64,000 bases of DNA from Candolleomyces eurysporus (Eukaryota > Basidiomycota > Agaricomycetes > Agaricales > Psathyrellaceae), in contig JANBPK010000706.1 of the NCBI GenBank assembly GCA_027579435.1, forward strand, positions 186,001-250,000. Direction: 5' to 3'. A program made the translations under genes and the position numbers. The notes below the pieces were generated by a model. The model had not been told where the DNA came from. It saw nothing but the letters and a program-made list of their open reading frames with translations, and did not search any database. Shown one piece after another: positions 12,413-23,770 of the stretch (positions within the stretch are counted from its first letter, which is position 1; each line of letters starts with the position of its first letter).

Positions 12413-12984
12413 AGGCTAAAGCGCGCTGCGGCTGTGGAAATTTTGGCCAATCAAAGACGTGTAAACAAGAGAGATGGTGGCTCGATTGGTTTCAGAGCGG
12501 CCCATTGACGACACAAGAGTGGTATTGGCACCTTGACTGAGAGAGCCGACGGGAAAGCGCAGAGGGGCGCAGATGGTTGAGGAAATGCTTTTGTGGTCGA
12601 TTGGGAGACCAGGTGTCTCTGGTAGGTACACTGGCCCGTTTCGCGAGTCTGAGAAAGAGAGTGAAGATGATGCGATAACGCGATGATCAGTAGAATGCGG
12701 AGAGCGAAGCAAGGGAAGGAAAAGAAGACTCGAAGCTAGCTTACCTTGGAAAGAACTCGTCTATCTTTTTCTTGTCTCCCTTTTGCTGGAGTGCAAACGA
12801 AATCGCGTCTTTGTGGAGGGGCCGCTAAGCGCCAAGGGCCAATTCAGCGAGCGCTCCGGCCGTCGGGAGGAAGCGGGCCGACCCCAGATCCGATCAACCG
12901 CAACCGAGCACTGCGGGCTGCGTCCTGTTTGCTCTCATCATTCGTCCAACTCTTCGTCTCCCTGGGTGATTTCTCGTCTTTTGC
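12413..12984. other. Intergenic, 5' region of the sugar transporter
   Basis: No independent gene is supported. A long plus frame running through 12,783-13,385 overlaps the start of the transporter, but it passes through a well-formed intron (12988-13058), so its upstream part is probably untranslated leader. Confidence 0.4.
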
Positions 12985-15726
12985 ATGGTAAATTAAACCC
13001 TCTCCACGTCACCTTTCTACTCTTTGACCAAGTTCAAAGGCTCACATCGTACTTCCAGAGCGCTCCTACCAATGCCAACGCTGCTCGATACACCGCCCTC
13101 AATGCCCACTACGACGACCATCACAGTGCGGGTGAACGAAGGGAGTCTGTAGAGACCCGCAGCATAGACTTGGAACAGGAAGACGATGCAACCTCAAGCT
13201 CGCAACCGCTCCTCTCTTCAAGACCCCGCCCTTCGAGGTCAAAGCAAGGGCGAACTGGACAAGACCGAGGTCGAGTAGGGCAGGGACGGGTTACACGACA
13301 AGTCGCACTCGGGGGNCACGTTGACTATCGAATCGGACGGGTCGTACGCCTATGCGTATGGACCGAAGGGCTTGGCTGGGCTTAGGCATAATTACTACGC
13401 GCTTTTGTGTGCGTTCTTTGCGTCTATTGGGGGGTTGGAGTTTGGGTATGATCAAGGTGTGGTGAGTGTTCTTGCTTGCTCGCGTTCTCTGCTCGCGTTC
13501 TCTATTTCTCTCTGCCATGTAGCTAATCTGTCGTCGTGTGTGTGGTAGATTGCAAACGTCCTTGTAATGGAAGACTTTATGAGACGGTGGCCTATTACTC
13601 CGTTGCAGAAGGGGATCATGAGTGAGTTCATGACTCTTTATTATATACTCCGGTTACATGACCTAACACCGGTATGGCTTAAGCTGCGGTTCTGGAGCTG
13701 GGCGCACTCGTAGGAGCGCTGAGTGCAGGGGTCTTTGCGGACAAGTACTCGAGACGATACTCGATCATCGCTGCGTGCAGTACGTCCCTTTCCCTCCCTC
13801 TTTCTACCAGTCTACTAACCTACCTGCGTCTCTCCTCTCTCACCCCTTCTGTATTTATCGCTCCGTTTTGACAGTAATCTTTATCATTGGCTCCTCCTTC
13901 CAAACCTTCGCCCAATCCCTCCCCCACCTCTTCATAGGCCGCGCAATAGGCGGGCTGGGCGTAGGCGCACTCAGCATGCTCTCCCCGCTCTACATGGCAG
14001 AAATCAGCCCTCCCGAACTCCGCGGATCCCTCCTCGCACTCGAACAGCTATCCATCGTTCTCGGCGTGGTGTTTGGGTTCTGGACAGGTTTCTTAACGCG
14101 TTCCTTGGAGGGTTCGGCTAGTTGGCGGATTCCACTGGGCATCCAGATTGGCCCGGGGGTCATACTTGCGCTCGGGTGTCTGGTGTTGCCGCCCTCGCCC
14201 AGATGGCTGGTCCTCAAGGGCAGGAATGCGGATGCGTTGAAGAGTTTGGCGAAGTTGAGGATGCGGCCTAGTCCAAGAGCGGGCAGCGTTGGTGATGACG
14301 ATGAAGATGAGGAAGTTGACGAGCTGTTGAAAATCGAGCTTTTGGAGATGCGTGTGGAGAATGAGTTGATTCATAGAAGATTTGGTGCAGAGGATAGTGG
14401 CAAGGAGGGTTTCGGGTCGGAGGCTAGAGCGTGGGGAAGGCTGTTTAGCAAGGAGTATAGGGAGAGGACGTGGATTGGGGTTTTGATTATGGTTTTCCAG
14501 CGTAAGTCCTCTTTCTGGTACGTTTCGGTGTGTTAACCGCGTTTTTTNCTTAGAATGGAGTGGGATCAACGCGCTGCTGTACTATGGCCCAACGCTCGTA
14601 CAAAGTATCGGTTTGAAAGGCGACACTATCTCCCTCCTCGTCTCTGGAGGAATTGGAATCGTCCAGTTCCTCGCTGTTCTGCCGGCTATCTTGTACATTG
14701 ATAAGTTGGGTAAGCCATTCCTTCCTTACTGCCTTAAGCCCGGGTGATAATAATCATCTTACCCTGAAATGTAGGAAGGAAACCTTTGTTGAGGTGTACG
14801 TCCCTAATCTCTCGATTCCCCCTGTTTTTCTCTGTGGGCTAATTGTTTGATTTTAGTTGGGAGCGCTTTTATGACAGTCTCGCATTTATCCATCGCTCTT
14901 CTCGTCATCCTATTCCAAGACGACTGGGCGAACCATAGGACGGCTGCTTGGGTCGCCGTAGGGTAAGCAGCTCATGCCTCTCCTTCCCATCTACTTTCTT
15001 CCCCATTTAAAGTGACGGATACTAATCTTGGCGTGTGAATATTGTAGGGGCATTTACACGTTTACTGCAGCGTACGGAACATCGTTTGGACCTATCGGAT
15101 GGGTTCTACCCAGTGAAGTATTCCCGTTGTCGATGAGGAGTCAGGGTGTTGCCTTGTCGACTGCTAGTAATTGGAGTAATAACTGTACGTTATGCTCCCC
15201 TCATTCTTCATCATTGTTTCTTTATCCTAACGTCGTTCCTCTCTTTAACCGAAACCTGACACAACCACAAAACCGAATACGGAATACCGACACTCGCAAA
15301 CCCGAACGCAAACCGCGAAATATCAGTCCTCATCGGTCTCCTGACACCCGTTCTCGTCACCTACTCACCCTCGGCTACGTTCGTAATCTTCGCTACGGCG
15401 TGCTTCGTAGCGTACCTGTGGTCGACATACGTGGTGCCTGAGACAGCGAATATTTCGCTAGAGGAGATGGATGAAGTATTTAGGTCCGAGGCCGGGAGAG
15501 AGGATCGGGAGGTTAAAGGGCAGGTGGGTGTCTGTTTTCTGTTACTTGTCATCTTTCGATCTTTCGTTGCCGTTTAAGTTTTGGATCGAGTTTGCTTGCT
15601 CGTTTCCGTTTGGTTTCTTATTCGTAGAATTCTGTTGCTAACGTACGTCTTCGGTTGCAGATTGAAGTCGACTTCGGGTTGAGGGCGCTGATCAACGAGC
15701 TCTACCAGGATTCGTCAGATTCATAG
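12985..15726 (+). CDS. MFS sugar/polyol transporter (627 aa)
   Basis: Eleven exons: 12985-12987 (only the ATG), 13059-13461, 13549-13621, 13684-13779, 13875-14501, 14554-14709, 14775-14795, 14857-14962, 15048-15184, 15327-15523 and 15661-15726. With the N at 13316 deleted the sum is 628 codons. Sugar-porter hallmarks appear in order: Gly-Tyr-Asp-Gln-Gly-Val in helix 1, Gly-Arg-x-Ile-Gly-Gly-Leu-Gly-Val-Gly, Pro-x-Ser-Pro-Arg-Trp-Leu, the Gln-Gln-x-Ser-Gly-Ile-Asn substrate motif before helix 7, Pro-Ser-Glu-Val-Phe-Pro and a C-terminal Val-Pro-Glu-Thr. A Ser/Arg-rich N-terminus of about 110 residues precedes helix 1, longer than usual. An acidic Asp/Glu insert lies in the central cytoplasmic loop. 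It should import a hexose or related sugar at the plasma membrane by proton symport; the substrate cannot be told from sequence. Confidence 0.9.
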
Positions 15727-15890
15727 TAGATGTGCTTTGAGGTTCGGCTCGGACCATTCTTTTGCGAATATTTATTCTGTTTTACGCTAGGATACAATTA
15801 ATGGATAGTATGTATGGCAAAGTTTCCTAAATCAATAGACATTGCACGGCTATATACAATCCTGTCACTAGGTAAATCCTTTTTGGCAAG

Positions 15891-18003
15891 TTAGGCTCGA
15901 GTCCCAAGGAGCTCAAGGAGCAAGTCAAGGTTATCAAGCCCGCTGGCTTCAGTTGGCTGAAGTTTTTTNCTTTGGCATCTTCGGCGAATGAGGTTCCTTG
16001 AGCGCCTCCTGGAGCGTCTTCTCCAGGACGACTTTGGGCGGACACCAAATCTCTGCAATCCTCTGTATCTCGCCCACTCCATTCCTCTTCATCGCATGCC
16101 TCCCTAACCCGATCCCAGTCGCCCCTAGAACAGGCCTCGCCGATGCTTGCTTGCTCGAACTGCTGGCTTCAAGAATATTAGTACTGCTCCTCGCGTCGGG
16201 ATAGGCGTCTTCCATCCAGGACGGGTCGAACGTGATTCCCGGCCTGACGATAGCGATCTCGAGGTCCGCAGAGACCACGTCTTCGCCTGCGGCCTTTCGC
16301 AATTCGACCAGAGGTTGGATGATCACTTCGAGGCGTTTTTCGATTTGGGATGTCTCGATGTCTGCACGTGTGGTCCACCCCGCGATGTTCATGACGGAGG
16401 AGATGGCCGTCATCAGGGAGTCTTGCCAAGTTTGAATAGAGAAGGGGGTGTATGTTCGGGTTAGGGAGCGCCAGAGGCCTGAGAGGGCTTGGTCCTCTGA
16501 TAAATGCATGGGTCAGCGAGGTATTAAATGCAAGTGGATGGTTGTGGACTTACCGTTGTCCCGGATTCGATTGTGCAGTTCAGCGAGGAAGGAGTTGTAG
16601 TTCTTGACATCGGCGAGCGATGTCCATCTGCGCGCGAAAGTGCGAGCCCAGTTGGTCAAGGCGATCTGCATCGCGATCTGGACAAGCAAGGGGTTAACCT
16701 TCTCCTTCTCTTTCCCCTTCCCTTTCTCCTCCACGTTTTTCTCTTTTGGCTCCTGTTCCTCCTTTTCTTCCTTGTCTTCCTTTTCTTCCCTGTCCTCCCT
16801 GTCCTCCTTGTCTTCCTTGTCTTCCTTTTCCTCCGTCTCTTCTTCTTTTGAGACATCATCTCTCTTGGGCCCATCCATCGACTCCTCTGCCAGCCTCTGA
16901 GCCAACTCCTCGCCCAAAATTTTCTGAGCATCATCCGCTACCGCCTTGATCATAATCTCCCTGTGCGTCTGTCTGTTCGTGCCCGGTGCCAACTCTTCGT
17001 TGACGATCACATCGGAAAGGTACGCAGCGCATTCAAAGATCTCTTGGTTCACTGTATTGACGAGGCGCTTGATGTCCGCCGCAGCACGTTTATCAACCGG
17101 TCTGAGTGGAGAGTCTTCGAGCTCTTTCCTCCGAGCCTCCGCCAGGTTGAGGGTTTCGTGAAAATGTCCTCCCATCTCCTCCAGTTCGAGTTGTAGATCC
17201 CGGACGCGGGATTGAGACGAATTTTTGACGTTCTCGAGTTCCGTGTTGAGAGACTCGATTCTCACCCGGGAGAGGGCTTGTTGGGATTGAGACGTTCGCT
17301 CGAGTACCCTGAGGCTCTCCTGGGTAGATTCTAATTGTGTGTTGAGGAGGACGATGTCGGCTTCATAATTGCCTAGTGATTGGGTGGCGTCGGACAATCG
17401 GAGATTCGAGATCGCAAGTTCGTCCTTTGCCGCGTTCAGTGCTTCCCAGAGCTCGTGTACACGAGCCCGAGAGGACGATCTGACTTGACTGAGCTCATCG
17501 GTGAGGGCTTCAACCTGGGCGAGGGCAGCTGCAGCGAGATCCGGATCGCTACCACTGGCAACACCAGCAGGGCCCTTCGACGCCTCGACCTTGAGGAGTT
17601 TCTCTGTGGTAGACTCCAACTCCCGTTTGAGGATCCTGGTCTCGGTCATAGATTGCACGAGCTGAGAACGCGTCTCGTCAGCTTGTTCACGCCAGACTTT
17701 GGCCCTCAGCTCGGCTTCCTGGAGGTCCCGCCGCAGTTGGGAGATGGTGGTCTGATCCGAGTCAGTTTCGGACGAAAGTGTTAGTGTAGGAGGATCGCGA
17801 GCTTTGGCGTCTATGGACGTGTCTTGAGCTGGGTCTTGTACAGTTGAAGCCTGACATCCTTCAGTGGCCAGCTCACTCGGCTCGTTGACACCTGCATCGT
17901 GTAAGATCAACAAAGTCGTGAATAAGGGGAATGGACGTCGTCGACCAATGCACTTACCCGTATGTAGCGACTCCGGCTCTTGTGGTAGAGTGCTCAGCTT
18001 CAT
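15891..18003 (-). CDS. EPGAG coiled-coil family member 2 (long form, 662 aa)
   Basis: Exons run 18003-17958, 17891-16554 and 16496-15891. Deleting the N at 15969 gives 663 codons. The N-terminus keeps only part of the signature (Asn-Glu-Pro-Ser-Glu). Residues about 80-280 are a long coiled coil. The helical C-terminal domain starts near residue 285 and is interrupted at about 358-411 by a Lys/Glu/Asp-rich low-complexity insert found in no other member. The last exon starts with Glu-Asp-Gln-Ala-Leu-Ser-Gly-Leu-Trp-Arg-Ser, the usual position after the phase-1 intron. It lies on the opposite strand to member 1 and to the transporter, with which it converges (164 bp apart). Two Ns at 18025 and 18027 lie in the 5' region and are not homopolymer-linked. 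Confidence 0.85.
16704..16863 (-). repeat. Coding low-complexity Lys/Glu/Asp repeat
   Basis: On the plus strand this is a CTT/TCC-rich tract. On the coding strand it reads as repeats of Glu-Lys-Glu-Asp-Lys type. It is inserted in the C-terminal domain of member 2, between positions that are adjacent in the paralogs, and is likely length-polymorphic. The long antisense frames over it are artefacts of this composition. Confidence 0.85.
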
Positions 18004-18769
18004 TTCGACGGTTCGAAAAACGGANTNACAAGAGAGAGAGGCAAAGAGAGCGAGAGAGAGAAAGCAGGAGGATGAGCGAGAAGCGAGATGCTGTAACGCG
18101 TCCGGACAGTTTATGTACAGGTTGAACGTCGAGGCACCCAAAGCTGTGAACCTTGTCAATTAAATATCATTATGTTTCGGCTTCCAGGCCGTTGTCATAG
18201 CCATCCACCAATTATGTAAAAAGTGGCACGTATAGACCGGAATGGCCGATCGATCGTTTCAGGGAAGGACTTAAGGCTTAAGCGCCCTGGTTAACCTTTC
18301 CGGGCTTAAGTCTACCTAGACTTCGAATCCATTTACAGCCTTGAAACACTGATGTCTAGCAACCGGAAGCGTGCTGTAGAATATACGATTAGAAGATGCT
18401 GGACAGGCCCAGTGGTGTTACGAAGGCGATCTGTGGCGCCAAATCTTTCTGGCACGGCCATCAAGTTAGACTTCGTCAATACCTTCTCTTATCTCTGCAT
18501 GTTACTTACTGGTCTTCGGATTTATTTGCGCCCGTAATCTCCTCCGAATATAAGGCGCTCTATGCCTTAGTACACGTTAGCGTGGCAAGAATGGAACGAC
18601 CTGTGGACGTTGAACAATTCAATCCTTTCAAATGGCTTTCACGAGCAGACCTCCGTTTGTGGAGGCTCCGACACAGATAGCTATCAATTATTGAAGTCGA
18701 TGGATTGAGCTACAGTACACTTCCCGGGCGTCACGTCTATCCTCGCTCTGGGCTCAACTGTTCAAGCAA
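18004..18769. other. Intergenic between members 2 and 3, holds a repeat copy
   Basis: A CCTTAAGC-GCCC box (minus GGGCGCTTAAG) at about 18,280 resembles the family promoter box but is some 270 bp from member 2's ATG. One copy of a dispersed repeat lies near 18,370-18,435. No gene is seen. Confidence 0.5.
18370..18435 (+). repeat. Dispersed repeat, copy 1
   Basis: Shares GGACAGGCCCAGTGGTGTTA and flanking bases with copies near 19,805-19,925 and 30,245-30,345, all in the same orientation. The element type is not recognised. No ORF or terminal repeats are evident. Confidence 0.55.
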
Positions 18770-19558
18770 TTAAACAGCTTCGATTTCGGCGATGTACCTC
18801 TTCGACTCGGCGTTGTTAACTGACTTGAGGATTTCGATGAAGCGACCAACATATGCTTTGTACGCATCTTCCCTGGAAACCCCCTTGACAGAGTTCCACG
18901 CATCCCACTTCGCTTTGCCAATGAAATCGAGCATCATGGGGCGGGGAATGTTAACGTCGCCGAAGGTCGCTTGCTTGTAGTACTTGTAGAAATGAAGAGG
19001 GTCGTCCTGGGTAGGGTTGATGGCACCGTCTACAGGCAAAAATCGGATGATTTCTACAGTTTTTCGGAATTTGGTCTCCGATACGCGTCCAGTGATGGTC
19101 GTTATGGGAGGTGAATCTGCTTGGAAGCGCCGCCTGACCTCCGCGAAGTTAGCGCCGTCGCCTAGCTCCCGTTTCATGTTTATTAACTCTTGCTTCAGCT
19201 CCTTCATCTCCTCCTCCATCCGATGGATACGGCATTGAGAGTCCTGAGAGCCTTGTTCGACGCCCTGATTCGATTTGAGTTGTCGTAAATTCTCCTGGGT
19301 TATTTCCAGCTCCCTTTTGAGGATGCTGGCCTCCGTCATCGACTGAACCAGTTGGAGACGCATTTCGTCTGTTTGTTCTCGCCAGAGCTTTGCTCTCAGC
19401 TCAGCCTCTTGCAGCTCCCGTCGAAGTTGAGTATTGGTCCCTGATTGGGGATTCATACGCTCTCCGGCGCCTGGCTCGTAAGGGACTTCCCCGCAAAGTA
19501 AAAGCTGAGTCAAAATTAGCGGCACAAGTAGAAGATCAATCGACTTACCTGCATTCAT
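18770..19558 (-). CDS. Family member 3: coiled coil fused to an acyl-CoA-binding (ACBP) domain (241 aa)
   Basis: Exons 19558-19549 (the family 10-nt first exon) and 19485-18770; 242 codons. Residues 7-13 are Glu-Pro-Gly-Ala-Gly-Glu-Arg, the family signature. Residues about 22-115 are family coiled coil, closest to members 1 and 2. Residues about 143-224 are an ACBP domain: Tyr-Lys-Gln-Ala-Thr at 173-177 (the conserved helix-2 Tyr and Lys that hold the acyl-CoA), Lys-Trp-Asp-Ala-Trp at 196-200, and Lys-Ala-Tyr near 213-215. ACBP domains bind long-chain acyl-CoA esters in the cytosol. No other member here has it; it stands where the helical C-terminal domain should be. No intron separates the two halves, so the fusion looks like a settled gene rather than an annotation join. 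Confidence 0.85.
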   Translation of the reverse strand: MNAGKSIDLLLVPLILTQLLLCGEVPYEPGAGERMNPQSGTNTQLRRELQEAELRAKLWREQTDEMRLQLVQSMTEASILKRELEITQENLRQLKSNQGVEQGSQDSQCRIHRMEEEMKELKQELINMKRELGDGANFAEVRRRFQADSPPITTITGRVSETKFRKTVEIIRFLPVDGAINPTQDDPLHFYKYYKQATFGDVNIPRPMMLDFIGKAKWDAWNSVKGVSREDAYKAYVGRFIEILKSVNNAESKRYIAEIEAV

Positions 19559-19804
19559 GTCCGTTCAAATGTAACGAGGGTACCACTTGCGCAGGAAGGT
19601 GAAGGTGCTAATGATAGATATATAACAAAGTTGCTGTTAGATTCTGTACCAACAGGCCGGACGCACCGCCTCAAACCAGTTTTCCCATGTTTAGGACGAG
19701 ATCAGCAAGACGCACCCACTGCCTCATTCGCAGCATGTGGCTGCATCGGCAGAGCGATATAAAATTGGGAGGCAAGTCATGGGGTTGGAGTAAGCCTTGG
19801 AGTG

Positions 19805-19925
19805 TATCAATTCCTAGTACCTTCGAATTCGTGCCCCCGGGATGGTGCTGTTGTTGTAAAATTTGCTACCGAATGGTACTGGACAGCCCCAGTGGTGTTA
19901 CAAACGCTATCGTGGCGCAGTTCTT
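19805..19925 (+). repeat. Dispersed repeat, copy 2
   Basis: Aligns with copy 3 (about 30,245-30,345) over about 100 bp, from an AATTCCTAG-(C/T)ACC block to CAGTGGTGTT and beyond. It abuts the point where the adjacent family pseudogene stops resembling member 14, so it may mark an insertion or recombination boundary. Confidence 0.6.
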
Positions 19926-19959
19926 CTCATCTCAGTATAGCTATGCAGTTTTTGTCCTT

Positions 19960-20455
19960 AATCTCTCTGTCCATCAGGTCATTTCGACACAGAGGGATAG
20001 TTGCCTCAACTCACCAATTTCCGCTCCGAGGTTTGAAACACGTTCCCTGTGCTACTGGAGCTGACTTTGAGCTTGAAAAAGNTTGCCTCTGAGGGTATCG
20101 CAGCTCTATTTGAACAACATTTGCATTACTCTTGAAGCTGATGTACTCCGTACGAGTTTTTTCCGCTCGTTCTCTCCATAGCTTGGTCTCCTGTTGGGGT
20201 ATCGTCAGACTCCTTTGACATCTGAGGCGAACGTTGGCCGCGTTGTCCGCTTTGGTTCCAGCGTTGTAATTTCCAGCCGGGCCTTCGATTTCCTTGTCTC
20301 CCTCTAAGTGGTCTCATTCGAGGGCCATTGACATGGGGTTTCAGGCCCGGCACCAGATTCGGCAATTCAGTCTGCGCAAGATAATCCACAATTCAAGCTG
20401 ACTTAGTCCTCCATGAACCGCACTGAACTACATATACTCGAGGCCATGCTGGCTT
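19960..20455 (-). pseudogene. Truncated N-terminal copy of member 14
   Basis: The minus strand matches the start of member 14 (50,640-51,180) through the TATA region, first exon, first intron and most of exon 2. Exon 2 opens with an in-frame TGA, other lesions follow (including the region of the N at 20082), and similarity stops at the dispersed repeat near 19,925-19,960. It is the broken end of the inverted duplication. Confidence 0.75.
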
Positions 20456-20677
20456 AAATATCAAAAGTAGGCTGCCAGTTGAGATGTTCGCATGCAAGAG
20501 GAACTCGGGAACGAGGGGTTTATATTCTGCGAAATAATTAGGCGTTCATTTGCTTTTTTNGGCTTTATTCAACGGTCATGAGGGGGACTCGGTATGTCTT
20601 CGGACTGGCAAGCGTCCACTTGGCGTCACGATGGCAAAGTAATAGATTCGTTTTTTTTCGGACAGGGTTCGAGACCT

Positions 20678-20935
20678 CTAAATGTCCTTTTGTGGAGCAA
20701 TTGAGAAAAAGGAGCGTATGAAGTGTAAAAACGAGGTACCATGCCACTCAGCTCCCCGGCGACGTCGATGCCAATGCTTCAGCTCATGTACCAGACGAAC
20801 CTTTATCTTGGTAGGTCGGGACGGCTTTAATGCCTCCTGAGTTGTTTCAAGTGCGATTTCGGGTAAGGACAAGATCTCCGCCTGTCTTTGCATTCCATCT
20901 GTCTTCAACTTCACCACAAGCCTCTGCGGCCCCAA
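20678..20935 (-). pseudogene. C-terminal fragment of a family gene
   Basis: Encodes only the last part of the helical domain (Arg-Leu-Val-Val-Lys-Leu-Lys-Thr ... Gln-Arg-Gln-Ala-Glu-Ile-Leu-Ser), followed by an unrelated tail. The preceding exons are absent. The inverted counterpart at 50,083-50,412 is the same kind of fragment, so the fragment pre-dates the duplication. Confidence 0.7.
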
Positions 20936-20940
20936 TCCAC

Positions 20941-21386
20941 ACTCGTACTGACCGTCACCTTGGGTGCTCTCTCTTTTGCATATAGAACTATTATAGAGGT
21001 CACCGGCCGCTGATTTTGGCTAGAATGAGGTTTTCTCTCTGTACACAACTACCATAAATCTATGAGGTGGGGACACTGTTCGGATGCGTTCGTCTCAAAC
21101 AGTAATTGGTTTCAACCAGAGCAGCGCCAGTGCGGCCATGAATCGGCTTTTCATCAATCAGATCCCTGGCGATAAGACTGGGATATGAAAGCAACTACGA
21201 GCGAGCGAGAATTCAATGACCGTGAACAACATGTACGAGGTCGTTTATTACACCCGGTATCAGCACTCCAACGATATCACAGACAGCCAGCATTCTTCAG
21301 GCTTCAACATATACGAATGCCCTTCCACTGTGCCATTGGCAAAACAAGAGGACATAAAATTGACCTGAAACGAGGTGCCTTTCGCC
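20941..21386. other. Intergenic within the inverted duplication
   Basis: Non-coding sequence recognisably paired with about 49,650-50,040 on the other arm. No gene is seen. Confidence 0.6.
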
Positions 21387-23666
21387 TCAGAGGCCAAGCA
21401 TATCCTCTGAGCTGAGAGCAGTATGGCCAGGTCTAGCCGTCTTCTTCTTCTTCTTTGGCGGCTTTAACACCTCCTTGATCGTCTTCTCGAGCACGACTTT
21501 AGGCATGGACAAAATCTCCAGCTGCCTCTGTACCCCACCCGCCTTCAACCTCTTTACCACCAGCCCCAACCCACTTGTACTAATCACCACCTCGGGTGAG
21601 CTTTTCTTGTTCTTGGACGAGCTCCTGCTATCGGCATATGCGTCTTCCATGTATGCCGGGTCGAAGGTTTGTCCGGGCTTAATGAAGGAGATCTCGAGGT
21701 CCTCAGAGGTCACGTCTTCGCCCGTTGCTTTGCGCAGCTCGAGGAGGGGTGTGAAGATGGAAGTGAGGCGTTTCTCAATCTGAGCCATCTCTTCTGTTGA
21801 ACGAGTACTCCACCCAGCGACGGCCATGATGGAGCGGATGGCTAGCATTAAAGAGTGTCCCCATCCAGTCGTGGAGAATGGGAGATGGGCCTTCGTAAGG
21901 GAGCGCCAGCGACCGGCAACGGCTTGATCCTCTGCAATTTGGCGAACGATTAGTACTGTGGATGACTCAGAGCTCTATGGACTTACCATGACCACGAATG
22001 CTATCGTAAAGTTCGGATATAAATCTATCGTACTCGAGTTGTTTCAATATACCGGGTTTGTTGCCAGACTCTTTCGGCTGATCCTCCTCCACCTCACTTG
22101 CTGACTCGTTGTCGACCCTTTGATAGGAAGTCCATCTGCACCCAAATTTGCCACACCAATTTGTCAAAGCAGTCTGCATGGCGATTTGCACCAAAAGTGG
22201 GTTACTCTCCTCCTTGGGATTGTTCATCGACTCATGGGCTAACGTACTGGCCAGCCTCTCACCCAAAGGACCCCTCGCGGTCTCATACGTCGACTGAATC
22301 ACCGCCTGCCTGTGTTCCTGCCTATCTTCATCGGGATCAATAACCTCGTAAACGAGCATCTCTCCAAGGAACGCAGCCATCTGGAAGATCTCCTTATTCA
22401 GAGTGTTGACTTTCTGAACGACGTCGGTGACAGAGAGAGTATCGGCCCTGGCCGGAAACACTTGTGCCCCCTTGAGCTCCTTCCCTCGTAGTTCGATTTC
22501 CTCCCTCAGTGCAGCAATCTCGGCTCTGGCGATCTCAAGCGGACTTTGGACAGGCCCTGTCCATAAGTTGCTAGCAGGTGCCGAGTGAACGTCGAGACGA
22601 CAATGGGAAGGGTCTCCGTTGAAATTGTTTAGCACGTTTTCTCCGAATTCGTCCTTGCTCGCGTTGAGTTTAAATTCTTTGTCTAGTTGCTTGGCTGTGG
22701 CGTGATCTAGGAGCCGTTCTCTGGGTTGCTCAGCTTTGGCCGCCTCTGCAGCAGGGGGATGCGAGGGCACTTAGTCAACTGAGTGCAACGATTAGACATC
22801 CACTCACGCTCTTCTTTCGATGAGGGAGGCCGTTTGATGGAACTTTCGGGCTCCTTCCCCATTCCGAATTGTTCTGGATCGAATTGTCAGAATTCGAACG
22901 CAGTGCATCGTCATTTGCATGAAAATGCCAGCGCCGCACTATTAGTAGGAATCAAACATGCAAACCTTACCCTCTGCTACCGAAGAATTGATGGCTGGAG
23001 GAAATGTCCAATGGGCAGCGGTCAGTAAAAATTCTGCTGTCATTGGTCGTCTTGACTCACTTCTATCCTTTCTCAGCTCGTCAACAAGCCTCCTCTGCTT
23101 TTCACATTCATCCTTTATTCGAGTCAGCTCCTCCTGCGTGGATTTGAGTTCCGTTTCAAGGGCCTCGGCGTTAGACCTGCGCCCCGTATCCTTTGGAACG
23201 GTAACTTCCGCCAACCGTTCCGAATTCTTGCGCTCTGCGTTCACATAAGATTCTCTCCATTGCTATCCCCATAGATCAACGATGGCTTCAACTCACCAAT
23301 TTCCTTCCTTAGCTCCCTAATCAGGTGCCCCTGCCTTTTACACTCATCCTGAACTCGAGCGAGTTCCTTCTGCGTGGAGTCTAGTTCGATTTGAAGAACC
23401 CTGGCGTTACTTTTGGATTGGATATACTCCGTGCGCGTCTCTTCTGCCTGTTCTTTCCATAAATTGGCTTTCTGTTCTGATTCCATCAAGCACCTTCGAA
23501 GAGCGATGATCACCTCATCCGAAGGTCCGTCCCGTCTTTCAGACAGTCCAGGTCTTGGGTCAGCATCGCGGCCTGCGCAACACGGTTCATTCCATCGTTT
23601 GAGAGCATTTAAATGTCAGATGATAGCTGCGTAAATGAACCAGAGTATCCGCTCACCAGGATTCAT
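21387..23666 (-). CDS. EPGAG coiled-coil family member 4 (long form, 617 aa)
   Basis: Seven exons: 23666-23657, 23572-23297, 23234-23061, 22994-22971, 22873-22808, 22745-21987 and 21931-21387; 618 codons, every intron phase 1. The signature is weakened to Ala-Asp-Pro-Arg-Pro-Gly. Exon 2 has Leu-Trp-Lys-Glu-Gln-Ala-Glu-Glu-Thr, exon 3 a second coiled coil, and exon 4 a 24-nt Ser-rich micro-exon. Exon 6 begins with the Ala/Lys-rich segment before Ala-Lys-Gln-Leu-Asp-Lys. The helical domain starts near residue 285 (Thr-Asp-Val-Val-Gln-Lys-Val-Asn) and ends with Lys-Val-Val-Leu-Glu-Lys-Thr and a poly-Lys stretch. Its closest relative is member 13 on the opposite arm of the inverted duplication. 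Confidence 0.88.
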
Positions 23667-23737
23667 GCTCTCTTTTAGCTGATTGTTGGCGAATGTGGAC
23701 GTGAGGACACGTCAGAAATTTAAGGGCCTGCTTTAAT

Positions 23738-23770
23738 TTATGTACGTGTGGTATTCAGGGGCCCACTACC
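23738..23770 (-). promoter_or_regulatory. Family-type promoter block of member 4
   Basis: Minus strand: GTGGGCCCCTGAA, then CCACACGTACATAAA. This is a diverged version of the GGGCGC box plus TATA seen before member 13. Confidence 0.5.

Noticed and set aside
16528..17196. Several plus-strand frames rich in Phe, Ser, Leu and Pro
   Set aside because: They are antisense to the Lys/Glu repeat and coiled coil of member 2; composition explains them.
18025..18027. Two Ns in the sequence GGANTNAC as further homopolymer artefacts
   Set aside because: There is no homopolymer here; they look like ordinary ambiguous calls upstream of member 2.
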